Below are positions 33,503 through 42,841 of a stretch of DNA of 64,000 nt, piece by piece; positions within the stretch are counted from its first letter, which is position 1; each line of letters starts with the position of its first letter. The stretch is from a bacterium (lineage in GTDB: Bacteria; Joyebacterota; Joyebacteria; Joyebacterales; Joyebacteraceae), in the NCBI GenBank assembly GCA_025774935.1, contig JALGZK010000002.1:62001-126000 (forward strand). Reading direction: 5' to 3'. The notes below the pieces were generated by a model. That model did not search any database. It saw only the letters and a list, made by a program, of their open reading frames with translations, and was not told the DNA's origin. The translations under genes were made by a program, and so were the position numbers.

Positions 33503-35829
33503 GCGACCGCGACGACACGGGCGGCCCCCCGGAGATCAGCTCGGCACGCGTCGGTTCGCCGGCGATCCGTGTCGACGCCGACGACAAGTCGACCGGGCGG
33601 GCGGTCTACGTCGACGACCTCACGTTCCCCGGGATGCTGCACGCCGCGCTCGTCTACCCGGGATGCGCACACGCCCGGCTCCTCGGCGTCCGTCCCGACG
33701 AGGCGATCCGAACGCCGGGCGTCAGAGCCGTGCTCACCGCGCAGGACGTACCAGGCGAGAACCAGGTCGGCGTCCTCCGCTCGTACCCGGACCAGCCGCT
33801 CCTCCCCCACGACACCGTCCGATACTCTGGCGACGCCGTCGCCATCGTGGTCGCCGACACGGGGGCGCTGGCGCGCGAGGCCGCGCGCTCCGTGCGCGTC
33901 GACCTCGAGGAGCTGCCCGGAGTCTTCGACGCGGTCGAGGCCATGGAGCCGAATGCGCCTCGCGTACACCCGGAGCGCGAGGACGACGATGACCGGGGAC
34001 TCGTCGGCAACGTCTTCCTCAGAGAGCGCGTGCGGAAGGGAGACGTCGACGCCGGGTTCGAGGAGGCGGACATCATCGTCGAGAGGACGTTCCGGACACA
34101 CCACCAGGAGCACGCGTACCTCGAGCCCCTGGGCGCGATCGCGGTTCCCGGCGAGGGCAGCTCGGTCACGGTCTACGGTACGATGCAGTGCCCGTACTAC
34201 GTTCAGAAGGCGGTCGCAACTGCCCTCGGCGTGCCGCTCGCCGACGTCCGGGTGATCCAGACGGTGACCGGCGGCGGGTTCGGCGGCAAAGAGGACGTCC
34301 CGAGCGAGATCTGCGCGTGCGCGGCCGTCGCCGCGGCGAAGGTCGGAAAGCCGGTGAAGCTCGTCTACACCCGCGAGGAGGACTTCGAGCGGTCGAGCAA
34401 GCGCCACCCCATGACCGTGACGTACCGCCTCGGCGCCACGATCGACGGGACCTTCACCGCCGCGGACATCAGGATCGTCGCGGACGCAGGTGCCTACTCG
34501 ACCCTCACGCCGATTGTCGTCTTCCGCGCGACCGCACACGCGACCGGACCCTACGAGATCCCGAACGTGCGCACCGACGCATATGGCGTCTACACGAACC
34601 GACAGACGACGGGCGCCTTCCGCGGGTTCGGCCAGCCACAGACGATCTTCGCGAGCGAGTCCGTCGTCGACGAGATCGCGTGCGCTCTCGGGATCGACCC
34701 GATCGAGATTCGGGTCAGAAACGGTCTCGCGGTCGGGAAGCGGACGGCGACGGACCACCTTCTCGACGAGAGCGTCGGCCTCCCGGAGACCCTCAGGATC
34801 GCACGGGAGCGGTCGGGCTGGGACGAGAAGCGCGAGGCGTTCGCCGGGGACGCCGGACGCGTACGTCGGGGCATCGGTGTGGGCGCGATCTACTACGGCG
34901 TGAGCCTCGGGGCGAGGGGCCTCGCGATCGATGGATCCGGCGCGCACGTCGAGATCGAGCCCGACGGTTCCGTCCGCGTCGCGATCGGCGGAACGGAGAT
35001 GGGCCAGGGACTCCACACGGTGCTCGCGCAGATCGTCTCTGACTCGCTCGGCGCTCCCATGCACGCGATCCACATCGGCCACGTCGACACCAGCCTCGTT
35101 CCGGACAGCGGACCGAGTGTCGCGTCCCGGACCACCCTCATGTCGGGGAACGCCGTGCTCGACGCCGTCGCGAAGCTCAGGGAGTCGATGGCCCCGGTCG
35201 CCGCCGACGTTCTGGGGGTGACGGCCGAGGACGTGGAGTTCGGCCCCGGCCGGGTCGGAACCCGCGAGAGGTCCGTGACATTCGCGGAGCTTGCGGCAGA
35301 GTGCCATGCGCGGGACGTGGCCACCGTCGCCGACGGCTGGTACAAGGCTCCCGTCACGACGTTCGACGAGGACGGTCAGGGCGACGCGTACGCCGTCTAC
35401 TCCTTCGCCACGCAGGTGGCCGAGGTCGAGGTCGACACCGAGACCGGCGCGGTCGCGCTAGTCCGCGTGACCGCCGCCCACGACGTCGGGAAGGTGCTGA
35501 ACCCCGTCACGCTAGAGGGGCAGGTCCAGGGGGGCGTCCTGCAGGGGGCGGGCATGGCGCTCTACGAAATCATGAAGACCGAGGGGGGCCGGATCGTGAC
35601 GCCGGACTTCGCGACCTACATCCTGCCCACCTCGGTCGACGTCCCCGAGATCGAGGTCGCGTTCGTCGAGGAGCCGTACTCCAAGGGTCCATTCGGAGCG
35701 AAGGGAATCGGCGAGACGCCCGCAATGCCCGGCGCCGCCGCCATCGCGAACGCGGTCTCCCACGCCACCGGCATCCGGTTCAGGGAACTGCCGCTCACAG
35801 CGGAACGCGTGAAGCTCGCGCTCGGCTGA
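33499..35829 (+). CDS. Xanthine dehydrogenase-family molybdopterin-binding large subunit
   Basis: The 776-residue protein starts at GTG 33499 with GGAGGAG upstream. It has the N-terminal 'STGRAVYVDDLTFPGMLHAALVYP' domain and the molybdenum-cofactor loops: TGGGFGGKED, TGAFRGFGQPQ, GGTEMGQGLHTVLAQIV and 'PFGAKGIGETPAMPGAAAIANAV' with the catalytic-type glutamate. This family hydroxylates purines, aldehydes or aromatic compounds with water as oxygen source. The FAD and 2Fe-2S subunits usually encoded beside it are absent here, so they must lie elsewhere. Substrate cannot be told from sequence by eye. Confidence 0.93.
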   Translation: MSDRDDTGGPPEISSARVGSPAIRVDADDKSTGRAVYVDDLTFPGMLHAALVYPGCAHARLLGVRPDEAIRTPGVRAVLTAQDVPGENQVGVLRSYPDQPLLPHDTVRYSGDAVAIVVADTGALAREAARSVRVDLEELPGVFDAVEAMEPNAPRVHPEREDDDDRGLVGNVFLRERVRKGDVDAGFEEADIIVERTFRTHHQEHAYLEPLGAIAVPGEGSSVTVYGTMQCPYYVQKAVATALGVPLADVRVIQTVTGGGFGGKEDVPSEICACAAVAAAKVGKPVKLVYTREEDFERSSKRHPMTVTYRLGATIDGTFTAADIRIVADAGAYSTLTPIVVFRATAHATGPYEIPNVRTDAYGVYTNRQTTGAFRGFGQPQTIFASESVVDEIACALGIDPIEIRVRNGLAVGKRTATDHLLDESVGLPETLRIARERSGWDEKREAFAGDAGRVRRGIGVGAIYYGVSLGARGLAIDGSGAHVEIEPDGSVRVAIGGTEMGQGLHTVLAQIVSDSLGAPMHAIHIGHVDTSLVPDSGPSVASRTTLMSGNAVLDAVAKLRESMAPVAADVLGVTAEDVEFGPGRVGTRERSVTFAELAAECHARDVATVADGWYKAPVTTFDEDGQGDAYAVYSFATQVAEVEVDTETGAVALVRVTAAHDVGKVLNPVTLEGQVQGGVLQGAGMALYEIMKTEGGRIVTPDFATYILPTSVDVPEIEVAFVEEPYSKGPFGAKGIGETPAMPGAAAIANAVSHATGIRFRELPLTAERVKLALG

Positions 35830-35841
35830 AAGGAGCTGCCG

Positions 35842-37770
35842 ATGAGATTGACTCTCGTGCTTGCCGTCCTCGCCTGCATCGCAGGAGGCGCGTCGGCGGA
35901 CACGCCACCCACACACGAGGTCCTCGACGACGCGCTGCAGGCGATCGCGCTCTCGCGCGACGACCTCCACTTCAGGACGGACTACGCGGACGCGCCCGAC
36001 TCGTTCAGGGTGTCCGTCGTCGATTCGCTCCTCGAGAACCCCCTCCACACGGAGCACTACGTTCACGGCTTCGCGGATCGGACGAAGAAGATCCGCTCCC
36101 TCGAGGAGCTCGTGGTCGCGTGTGCCGCGCAGCTCGACCTCGACGCCGCGCTCGATGAGGCGGGACTCGAGCCGCCGGAGAGCGGGACGATGGAGCCGAA
36201 ATCGCCCGGACCGCACGCGCTCGACGTTCTCCTCCCGGCCGCGCGCGAGGCGGCGCGCGAGATCGAAGCCGCCTTCGCCGGACTCAGCGGAGAGGACCGC
36301 GACCTGATCGCGCGGCACGCGCCGGTCCTTCTCGAGGAGGAGGAGTTCGACCCCGACAAGCCAATCGACGTCCGGGACCGTGAGGCCGAGGAGGAAGAGG
36401 AGCTCGGCGACGAGCTCCTGAGGATCGCCGGGCACGTCGACTACGAGAGGATCGCCAGGGCCGGGGCCATCGTGGCGAGGGCGGTCGATCTGGCCATCCC
36501 GCTCGTCGAGGACCCCGAGTCGATGCAGCTTCTCCGACCGGAAGGCGGGGCCACGCCGGACGCGGGGCTAGAGCGCGCCGCGACCGGCGACGTCTGGGAC
36601 GTGATCGCCACCGACGCGGGGATAGTCGCGATCGGCGGACCCGGCCCGACCACCTACACCGAGGCCTGCGCGATCGTGATCGACGTCGGAGGCGACGACA
36701 CGTACGAGGGCTGCGCCTCAGGCACGCACAGGCTCAACCAGGTGTCCGTCGTGATCGACCTGGACGGAGACGACGTCTACTCGGGCGGACACCACACGCT
36801 CGCCGCGGGATTCATGGGCGTCGGAGTGCTCGTCGACCTCGAGGGAGCCGACCGGTACACCGCCGGGAGCTTCTCGTTGGGATCCGGGCTGTTCGGCGTC
36901 GGCGTTCTCGACGACCGGGACGGGAACGACACCTACGCGGGCGACACGTGCGTTCAGGGGTCGGGGGCGTTCGGGCTCGGCGCGCACCGCGACCGCTCGG
37001 GGAACGACACGTATCAGTCGGCGCTCTTCTCGCAGGCCTTCGGATTCGTGATGGGCGTGGGGCTCCTCCACGACGCGGGGGGGAACGACATCTACACGGC
37101 CGGCTGGAAGTACACCGACGAGATCCGCTACTTCGATCACTTCCTGAGTCTCTCGCAGGGGTTCGGGTTCGGCTGGCGCCCCGACGCGTCCGGCGGGATC
37201 GGACTCCTGGTCGACGAGAAGGGCAACGACGTGTACCTGTCCGACATCTTCGGACAGGGTTCGAGCTACTGGTTCGCGGTCGGCGGACTCGTCGACTACG
37301 AGGGCAACGACCAGTATGTCTCCTACCAGTACGCGCAGGGGGCCGGGACCCACATCACGGTCGCCGCGCTCGTCGACTTGGACGGCGACGACAACTACGT
37401 GTCGAAGGGAGTCTCGCAGGGCTGCGGGCACGATCTCGCGATCGGCCTCCTCCACGACTACGGGGGCGACGACAACTACACGTGTCACGACCTGTCGCAG
37501 GCAGCAGGGAACGCGAACGGCATCGGGGTCCTCTTCGACGACGCGGGGAATGACGCGTACTCCGTCCGCGGCGTCGGCAACACCCACGGCTACGGGAACT
37601 GGAGGCGCGACTACGGAAGCATCGGGGTCTTCATCGACGCGGGAGGAACCGACTCGTACTCGGGCCGGGGTGTCGAGGGCGGGTGGTGGACGCACAGCAC
37701 GTACGGGATCGGCGTGGACACCGAGACGGCGGTGGACGAGGAAGCCGCGGAAGGAGCGGACCCCGAATGA
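35842..37770 (+). CDS. Secreted protein with about twelve 26-residue Gly-Asn-Asp-x-Tyr repeats
   Basis: The 642-residue protein has a signal peptide (MRLTLVLAVLACIAGGASA), an acidic helical domain (about 20-260) of unknown type, then about twelve tandem units with the consensus 'GVGxLxDxxGNDxYxxxxxxQGxG' (about 270-625). Examples are VIDVGGDDTYEG, VLDDRDGNDTYAG, LLVDEKGNDVYLSD and VFIDAGGTDSYSG. The spacing and the Gly/Asp pattern suggest a beta-solenoid, perhaps binding calcium like RTX repeats, but the repeat is not the RTX nonapeptide. I do not recognise a named family. The next gene, a HEAT protein, overlaps by four bases (ATGA). Confidence 0.75.
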   Translation: MRLTLVLAVLACIAGGASADTPPTHEVLDDALQAIALSRDDLHFRTDYADAPDSFRVSVVDSLLENPLHTEHYVHGFADRTKKIRSLEELVVACAAQLDLDAALDEAGLEPPESGTMEPKSPGPHALDVLLPAAREAAREIEAAFAGLSGEDRDLIARHAPVLLEEEEFDPDKPIDVRDREAEEEEELGDELLRIAGHVDYERIARAGAIVARAVDLAIPLVEDPESMQLLRPEGGATPDAGLERAATGDVWDVIATDAGIVAIGGPGPTTYTEACAIVIDVGGDDTYEGCASGTHRLNQVSVVIDLDGDDVYSGGHHTLAAGFMGVGVLVDLEGADRYTAGSFSLGSGLFGVGVLDDRDGNDTYAGDTCVQGSGAFGLGAHRDRSGNDTYQSALFSQAFGFVMGVGLLHDAGGNDIYTAGWKYTDEIRYFDHFLSLSQGFGFGWRPDASGGIGLLVDEKGNDVYLSDIFGQGSSYWFAVGGLVDYEGNDQYVSYQYAQGAGTHITVAALVDLDGDDNYVSKGVSQGCGHDLAIGLLHDYGGDDNYTCHDLSQAAGNANGIGVLFDDAGNDAYSVRGVGNTHGYGNWRRDYGSIGVFIDAGGTDSYSGRGVEGGWWTHSTYGIGVDTETAVDEEAAEGADPE

Positions 37771-38801
37771 GACGAATCGAACTCCACTCCGTCCTTGTCA
37801 AGGCCGCCGGAGCGCTCGCTCTGGGAGCCGCCGTCTTCCTGATGACCGTCACGGCGCGCGCTGCGGACGCCGACCTCGTACCCGACACGGAGGCGCTCTC
37901 GAACCTCTCTCCCGAGGAGCTGTTCCTCCGGGCGGCCTCGTCCGCGCTCCAGTTCGAGTCGATGCGCGAGCCTTCGCGGGAGCTTCTCGTCGAGAACTAC
38001 GAGGAGTCGATCCCCTACCTCGTCACCCAGCTGGAAACGGACGGCGCCAGGGAGCGCCACGCTCTCGAGGACATCTTCGTCCGCATCGGGACGCCCGCGG
38101 TCGAGCCTCTCATCGAGGCGTTCGAGTCAGAGCGGGTGAACGAAGAGACGACGAGGGGACTCCGTCTGGCGTCGTACATCCTCGGCAGGCTCGAGGACCC
38201 CTCGGCTACCCGGCCCCTCGTAGCCGCGCGCACGCATCCCGACTGGAAGGTCCGCGGATCGATAGCGGGCGCCGTCGGCAGGATCGCCGACCAGGAGGCC
38301 GTCCCGGCCCTCGTCGCGATGCTCCGCGACGGGAACGAGGTCGTGCGGAAGAGCGCCGCCGTCTCCATCCGGCGCGTGGCGGAGAAGATCGACGAAGGCG
38401 AGTTCGTCGACAGGAAGCTCGCGGAGGACGCCGTCCGCGCGCTCATCGTCGCGCTCGACGACCGCTACTACTCGGTCCGCTACAGCGCGGGCGACGCGCT
38501 CGCCGCGATCGGCAGACCGGCGGGGCACTGGCTCGAGGTCACCGCGAAGACCGGCGAGATGAGGGCGCGGCTCGTCGCCATCAGGGCACTCGGCGAGATC
38601 GGTGACGACGACGCACGCGATTCGCTCAGGAAGCTCCTGGCTGACGAAGAGTGGACGGTGAGAGCGTACGCAGCCCAGGCGATCGGCAGGGTCGGGCTCG
38701 ACGGCGGGTCTCGCAAGGACCTCCAGCGAATGCTCGAGTCGGAGGCGCATCCTTTCGTGACGCTGATGGTGGAGGGTGCCCTCGCGAGTGACGAGGGTTA
38801 G
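37767..38801 (+). CDS. Exported HEAT-repeat protein
   Basis: The 344-residue protein has a signal peptide (about 1-33, 'ALALGAAVFLMTVTARA'). HEAT or PBS-lyase-type repeats follow (about 85-340), e.g. 'AVEPLIEAFESE', 'VRGSIAGAVGRIADQEAVPALVAML', 'VRYSAGDALAAIG', 'VRAYAAQAIGRVGL'. Such repeats form a helical scaffold for protein binding. It overlaps the repeat-protein gene by four bases, so the two products probably work together outside the inner membrane. It also overlaps the convergent GT39 gene by four bases (shared TTAG at 38798-38801). Confidence 0.85.
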   Translation: MRRIELHSVLVKAAGALALGAAVFLMTVTARAADADLVPDTEALSNLSPEELFLRAASSALQFESMREPSRELLVENYEESIPYLVTQLETDGARERHALEDIFVRIGTPAVEPLIEAFESERVNEETTRGLRLASYILGRLEDPSATRPLVAARTHPDWKVRGSIAGAVGRIADQEAVPALVAMLRDGNEVVRKSAAVSIRRVAEKIDEGEFVDRKLAEDAVRALIVALDDRYYSVRYSAGDALAAIGRPAGHWLEVTAKTGEMRARLVAIRALGEIGDDDARDSLRKLLADEEWTVRAYAAQAIGRVGLDGGSRKDLQRMLESEAHPFVTLMVEGALASDEG

Positions 38802-40981
38802 GGTCCCGGGGGGCTGGAGTCCTGTTCGGTCGGGGCCCGTCCGGGGGACTCGGACCGGGAGGAACCGCTCCTGCGCATGAGCTCGCGCACCTGGCGGATG
38901 TTCGCCTGTATCTTCGGGTCGTCGGGGGCGCACTGGCGGGCCATCTCGAGTTCCCTGAGCGCCTCGTCGTACTGGCCCGTCTTCGCGAGGACGATCCCGA
39001 GGTTGTTCCTCGCCTCGGAGAACGTGGGAGCCGCCATCACCGCCCTCGTGTACGCGGCGATCGCCTCCGCCGGACGGTCGGTCTCCTCGAAGAGCAGCCC
39101 CAGTGCGTTCCACGCCTCCTCGAACTGCCGGTCCGCGATGACCGCGCTCTTAAAGTGCGCCTCGGCGAGATCCCACTGGGCGCTCTGCACGAGCATGCCG
39201 CCCAGGTTGTAGTGGGCCATCGCCATGTACGGGTCGATCTCCACCGCGAGCGCGAACCAACGCGCCGCGGTCTCGTGGTCTCCTTTCGCCCAGTGGTGAA
39301 TCCCGATGTTGTTGGCGGCGGAGGCGAGCTCGGGGTCCTTCTTGAGCGCGGTCTCGTACGCCTCGATCGCCTCCTCTTCCCTCCCGAGCCGCTCGAGAGC
39401 CAGCCCCATGTTGTTGTAGGCTCGCGCGAACCCCGGCGAGAGTTCGATCGCGCGCTCGTACTCCTCGATCGCCTCCTCGTACTTCCCCTGCGACGCTTTC
39501 GCGAGGCCGATCGTGAAGTACGTCTGCGGGTGCTCTCCCCGGTGCGTCTCGTAGAAGTCGTAGTTGACAAAGAGCCCGAGCGTGACGAGCGCGACGAGGG
39601 GCCAGACGAGCGCCTTCACGTCACGTCGCTTCACCCTCTCGACGATCCAGAACGCGGCCGCGACCGCGAAGAGGATCAGCATCGGGATCACGGGCAGCCT
39701 GAACCGCGCGTTCACGAAGAACAGCACGACCCCGACCATGTAGGAAATGACGAAGATCGAGAGGAGCGTCGGGACCCGTCGTCGACGCCCGAACATCCAC
39801 ATTCCCAGGAGTCCCAGCGGCCCGACCAGTCCGAAGTGCAGCCACGACGTGATGCGGAACACCCACGACATCTTCCCGAAGTGATAGACGTCCTTGTTGT
39901 TCGCGAGCTCGAAGCTGTCCCAGAAGTACACGAACTTCTTGAGGAAGAGCTTCGCAGCGCGGCCGGGCTGCGTGGTGATGAAACGCCGTCCCCGCTCGTA
40001 CCAGTAGTCCGATATCTCACTCGGCTTGAGCGCGCACCCTCGCCCGAACTCAGCGATCCTCGCCGCGTCCTCGTTCCGCCAGCTCTCACCGAGCTCCGGG
40101 ACGACCGCCGACGCCCCGTCGGACTCCTCATTGTTCCCGATGAAGAAGTTGACTCCGCCCTGTGAGGCAATGGGGACGAAGTCCTTCCCGATGATGTAGT
40201 TCCGTGCCGTCACGGGCGCGATCAGGAGCGCCATGCCCAGAAGGACAATGCCGAAGCGCAGCACGGCCGTCCCGAATGCCGTGTTGGTCCGCGCGATGCG
40301 GACCCGGTGGCACGGATCCGTCGTCCGGCGGAAGTCCTTCGCCGCGCCCAGCCAGATCCACACCAGGAGAAACGGGATGAAGATGAGCACGCTCGGCCGG
40401 GCGATCGCCGACGCGCCCGCGACCAGGCCCGCGACGAGCCACCGTCCCCAGCTCGGCGTCTCGTCGGCCCGCAGGACGGCCAGCAGAAGCACCGTGTCGA
40501 GGAGAACGATCAGGGTGACGATGAGGAGCTCGTTCGTGAAGTAGATGAAGAACGGGTAGACGGCTGCAACCGCTGCGGAGACGATCGCTATCTTCTTGCC
40601 GAAGACGCGCCGCCCGAGGAAGTAGAGCGCCACCGGCAGGAGTGCGCCGTAGAACACCTGGGCCGTCCGGGCCGCGAAGAGGCTGCCGCCGAAGATCTTG
40701 TAGAAGAGGCCGAGGGTGTAAGGGTAGAGAGGAGCCCTGAAGAAGACTTCCCCACCGATCCAGTCGCCTCCCGCGAGCGCCTGCGCCCACTCGACGTGGT
40801 AGAGCTCGTCGAGCATCGGATGGTCCGAAAGGGGGCTCTTCCTGAGGTGGAGCACGTACAGGAAGCGCCCCACCCACGCGACGGCGTAGATCGCGACGAG
40901 ACCCACCAGCGTCCACCGCGTCTCGGCCGGCGTGCACGTCCCCTGTCCTTCGGTCGGTCTCCCCTTGCTCACGTCAGACAC
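38798..40981 (-). CDS. GT39-like membrane glycosyltransferase with C-terminal TPR domain
   Basis: The 727-residue protein has about ten membrane helices (about 25-500) with the GT-C/PMT-type early acidic motif (MLDELYHVEWAQAL) and 'FFRAPLYPYTLGLFYKIFGG', then about six TPRs (about 515-690: 'GKYEEAIEEYERAIELSPGFARAYNNMGLAL' style). It likely transfers sugar from a polyprenyl-phosphate donor on the periplasmic face, with the TPR part binding partners. It starts at GTG 40981 with GAGG upstream. The C-terminus is Ser/Pro-rich. The DUF2723 protein at 58 kb has the same layout (membrane enzyme plus TPR tail). Confidence 0.85.
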   Translation of the reverse strand: MSDVSKGRPTEGQGTCTPAETRWTLVGLVAIYAVAWVGRFLYVLHLRKSPLSDHPMLDELYHVEWAQALAGGDWIGGEVFFRAPLYPYTLGLFYKIFGGSLFAARTAQVFYGALLPVALYFLGRRVFGKKIAIVSAAVAAVYPFFIYFTNELLIVTLIVLLDTVLLLAVLRADETPSWGRWLVAGLVAGASAIARPSVLIFIPFLLVWIWLGAAKDFRRTTDPCHRVRIARTNTAFGTAVLRFGIVLLGMALLIAPVTARNYIIGKDFVPIASQGGVNFFIGNNEESDGASAVVPELGESWRNEDAARIAEFGRGCALKPSEISDYWYERGRRFITTQPGRAAKLFLKKFVYFWDSFELANNKDVYHFGKMSWVFRITSWLHFGLVGPLGLLGMWMFGRRRRVPTLLSIFVISYMVGVVLFFVNARFRLPVIPMLILFAVAAAFWIVERVKRRDVKALVWPLVALVTLGLFVNYDFYETHRGEHPQTYFTIGLAKASQGKYEEAIEEYERAIELSPGFARAYNNMGLALERLGREEEAIEAYETALKKDPELASAANNIGIHHWAKGDHETAARWFALAVEIDPYMAMAHYNLGGMLVQSAQWDLAEAHFKSAVIADRQFEEAWNALGLLFEETDRPAEAIAAYTRAVMAAPTFSEARNNLGIVLAKTGQYDEALRELEMARQCAPDDPKIQANIRQVRELMRRSGSSRSESPGRAPTEQDSSPPGP

Positions 40982-41210
40982 CGGTGCCTCACAATACCGC
41001 GCTATCCTGGTGTATCGCGTAGCCGCCGCCGACGGCCTCTTTTCCGCGCCCCAGGGGGAATCCGCTCACGCGCGCAACTGCACTCCCCAAGCGTCTCTAT
41101 CATATTGAAGGACCTCGTTCCGCGCAAGCCCTCGCGAGCACGGCCAAGCCTGAGACCCAGTCACTTCCTGTCGATATCGCTCATGCTGTGCCAGTTGTAC
41201 AAAAAAGCCG

Positions 41211-41240
41211 TTGACCGTGCCCTCCTGAATGTCGTACAAT
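41211..41240 (+). promoter_or_regulatory. sigma70-type promoter with long structured leader
   Basis: TTGACC at 41211-41216 and TACAAT at 41235-41240 are 18 bases apart. Of the 463 bases between the GT39 gene and 41445, the part before this promoter shows nothing I recognise. Confidence 0.55.
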
Positions 41241-41246
41241 ACAAGG

Positions 41247-41440
41247 GCATTGCGGGAGCAAACTGCTCAGATCCCGAAAGGAGATGACGTTGACCTCCGA
41301 CGGGGCGATGGCTCAGTAGTGCCGTCGGCTGTGCGTTGCTCTCTACATGTCCATGTGAACTGGGGAAGCAACGACCGGACACGCACGGGTCCCCCGGCGC
41401 ACGACCGAGCATGAGATCGGAGTGCGTGGGACCGGAGGGT
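41247..41440 (+). promoter_or_regulatory. Structured 5' leader, candidate cis-acting RNA
   Basis: The leader of about 200 bases can form consecutive hairpins: CGGG/CCCG (enclosing AGC/GCT), GGAG/CTCC, CGACGG/CCGTCG, then GTGCG-TTGCT paired with AGCAA and CGCAC around ACATG/CATGT, and finally CGCAC-ACCGA/TCGG-GTGCG just before the ribosome-binding site. No known riboswitch consensus was matched; c-di-GMP types I and II, fluoride, TPP and cobalamin were considered. Confidence 0.35.
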
Positions 41441-41444
41441 ATGC

Positions 41445-42101
41445 ATGAAACGACTGCTCTTACCGACCGCGGTGGCGGCCTTCGTCATCCTCCTCGCCCT
41501 TCCGTCAATGGCGTCTGACACGTTCGTCGTCATGATGGGCCAGGGCAGTCTCATGAAGTCTCCGGTCAGATACACGGGGACCTTCCTGTCGGGCTTCACA
41601 GGAACGTGGGAGCTGGAGATCGACGATGCGCTGTGGCCGGCGGCCGCCGACACCACGGCCAGGTTCAATTACATCTGGGAGAACTTCTTCGCCGACGGGT
41701 ATGACAGCACACCCGGGGCCGAGGCATGGTACGGAACGCTCGGCGAAGGCTACGGGGCGCCGGCGACGTTCAGCTTCACACTGACGTCTCCGGCGGGCTA
41801 CCTGGCGGGCTCGTCTTCGTTCACGATCATGATCCGCGACGAAGTGCCCGACCGTGCTCTTTCTCAGAGTGAGAAGCACGGGAACAACAACCTGACGGCC
41901 ACGCTCGTGGCCGATCCGGAGGCGGGAGAGGCAGAGTTCGACCAGCAGTGCGGGGAGGCAGCGCTGGGTTCGGGGGACTTCAATTTCGTCAACCCGCCTG
42001 CCGATGACATGGTGTTCATCAACGGCCTGGTTCAGACGTTCATTTGCCCCAGCCCTGTCGAGGACAGCACCTGGGGAATCATCAAGGGGCTGTACCGATA
42101 G
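41445..42101 (+). CDS. Small secreted protein, TWG-IK tagged, paralogue A
   Basis: The 218-residue protein has a signal peptide (MKRLLLPTAVAAFVILLALPSMA), a beta-rich body with 'NYIWENFFADGYDSTPGAEAWYGTLG' (about 73-98), two cysteines late in the chain, and the end PVEDSTWGIIKGLYR at the stop. It has no recognised domain. The following gene encodes a paralogue. The ATG at 41445 follows CGGAGGG. Probably exported; the tag resembles a sorting or processing signal shared with other families in the window. Confidence 0.75.
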   Translation: MKRLLLPTAVAAFVILLALPSMASDTFVVMMGQGSLMKSPVRYTGTFLSGFTGTWELEIDDALWPAAADTTARFNYIWENFFADGYDSTPGAEAWYGTLGEGYGAPATFSFTLTSPAGYLAGSSSFTIMIRDEVPDRALSQSEKHGNNNLTATLVADPEAGEAEFDQQCGEAALGSGDFNFVNPPADDMVFINGLVQTFICPSPVEDSTWGIIKGLYR

Positions 42102-42176
42102 CGTGGGACGGCCGACAAGATAATGAGAGCAACAGCTAGAGGACAGTGCCCGAGAGGGCAAAGCCACAAGGAGAGG

Positions 42177-42824
42177 ATGATGCGCGCACTGATCATCGGG
42201 ATCGCGGTTCTGGCGCTGGCTTCCGTGGCTTCGGGCGAATCGTTCGTCTGGTTCTTCGGCGCAGGCGACGGGGACTTCATGGACAGTCCCCCGGTGTTCG
42301 CCGGCGTCATGGATCCGGGCGGGACGATCAGCGAAGGTGGCTGGTCGATCACGGTTCCCGACGCCGGGTGGCCTCTCGACCCTGTTGAGCGTACCCAGTA
42401 CATCTGGAACACGTTCTTCGCGGGCAACTACACGCCGGGAACGCCTGGTTTCTGGAAGGGCCACTTCGATGTGGCGCACGGCCTGCCGGAGCTTTCGGCT
42501 CTGACGGTCGTGGACGACACCAACGGTGGAACGATGTACGGCACGTGCACGATCGAGATTCAGGTCCTCGACCTGAACAGCAACGGCGAGCTCGACGAAG
42601 GCGAGTACTGCAGCGGCAGTCTCACGGGGCTCGTCATCATCGTCCGTCAGGGCGATGGCGTCTACGACGGCATGTGCGGCGAGGGCAACTACTTCGGCAC
42701 GTACGACAGAGACTGCCCTGGCACCCTCGAGACCTGGAACTTCGGTATGTACCTGTGGCTCGAGGACTGCTCCACACCGGTGGAGGACGCGACCTGGGGT
42801 TCCATCAAGGCCCTGTATCAGTAG
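42177..42824 (+). CDS. Small secreted protein, TWG-IK tagged, paralogue B
   Basis: The 215-residue protein starts at ATG ATG after AAGGAGAGG. Signal peptide MMRALIIGIAVLALASVASG; body with 'QYIWNTFFAGNYTPGTPGFWKGHF', aligning with paralogue A; a Gly/Asp-rich 'LDLNSNGELDEGEYC' stretch that resembles a calcium loop; cysteines that may form disulfides; and the end PVEDATWGSIKALYQ. It lies 75 bases after paralogue A and is followed by a terminator. No known domain was recognised. Confidence 0.75.
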   Translation: MMRALIIGIAVLALASVASGESFVWFFGAGDGDFMDSPPVFAGVMDPGGTISEGGWSITVPDAGWPLDPVERTQYIWNTFFAGNYTPGTPGFWKGHFDVAHGLPELSALTVVDDTNGGTMYGTCTIEIQVLDLNSNGELDEGEYCSGSLTGLVIIVRQGDGVYDGMCGEGNYFGTYDRDCPGTLETWNFGMYLWLEDCSTPVEDATWGSIKALYQ

Positions 42825-42841
42825 TCGAGTTCCCTAGACGG

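Noticed and set aside
41247-41440. c-di-GMP, fluoride, TPP or cobalamin riboswitch
   Set aside because: Structured, but the conserved core sequences of these classes are not present.
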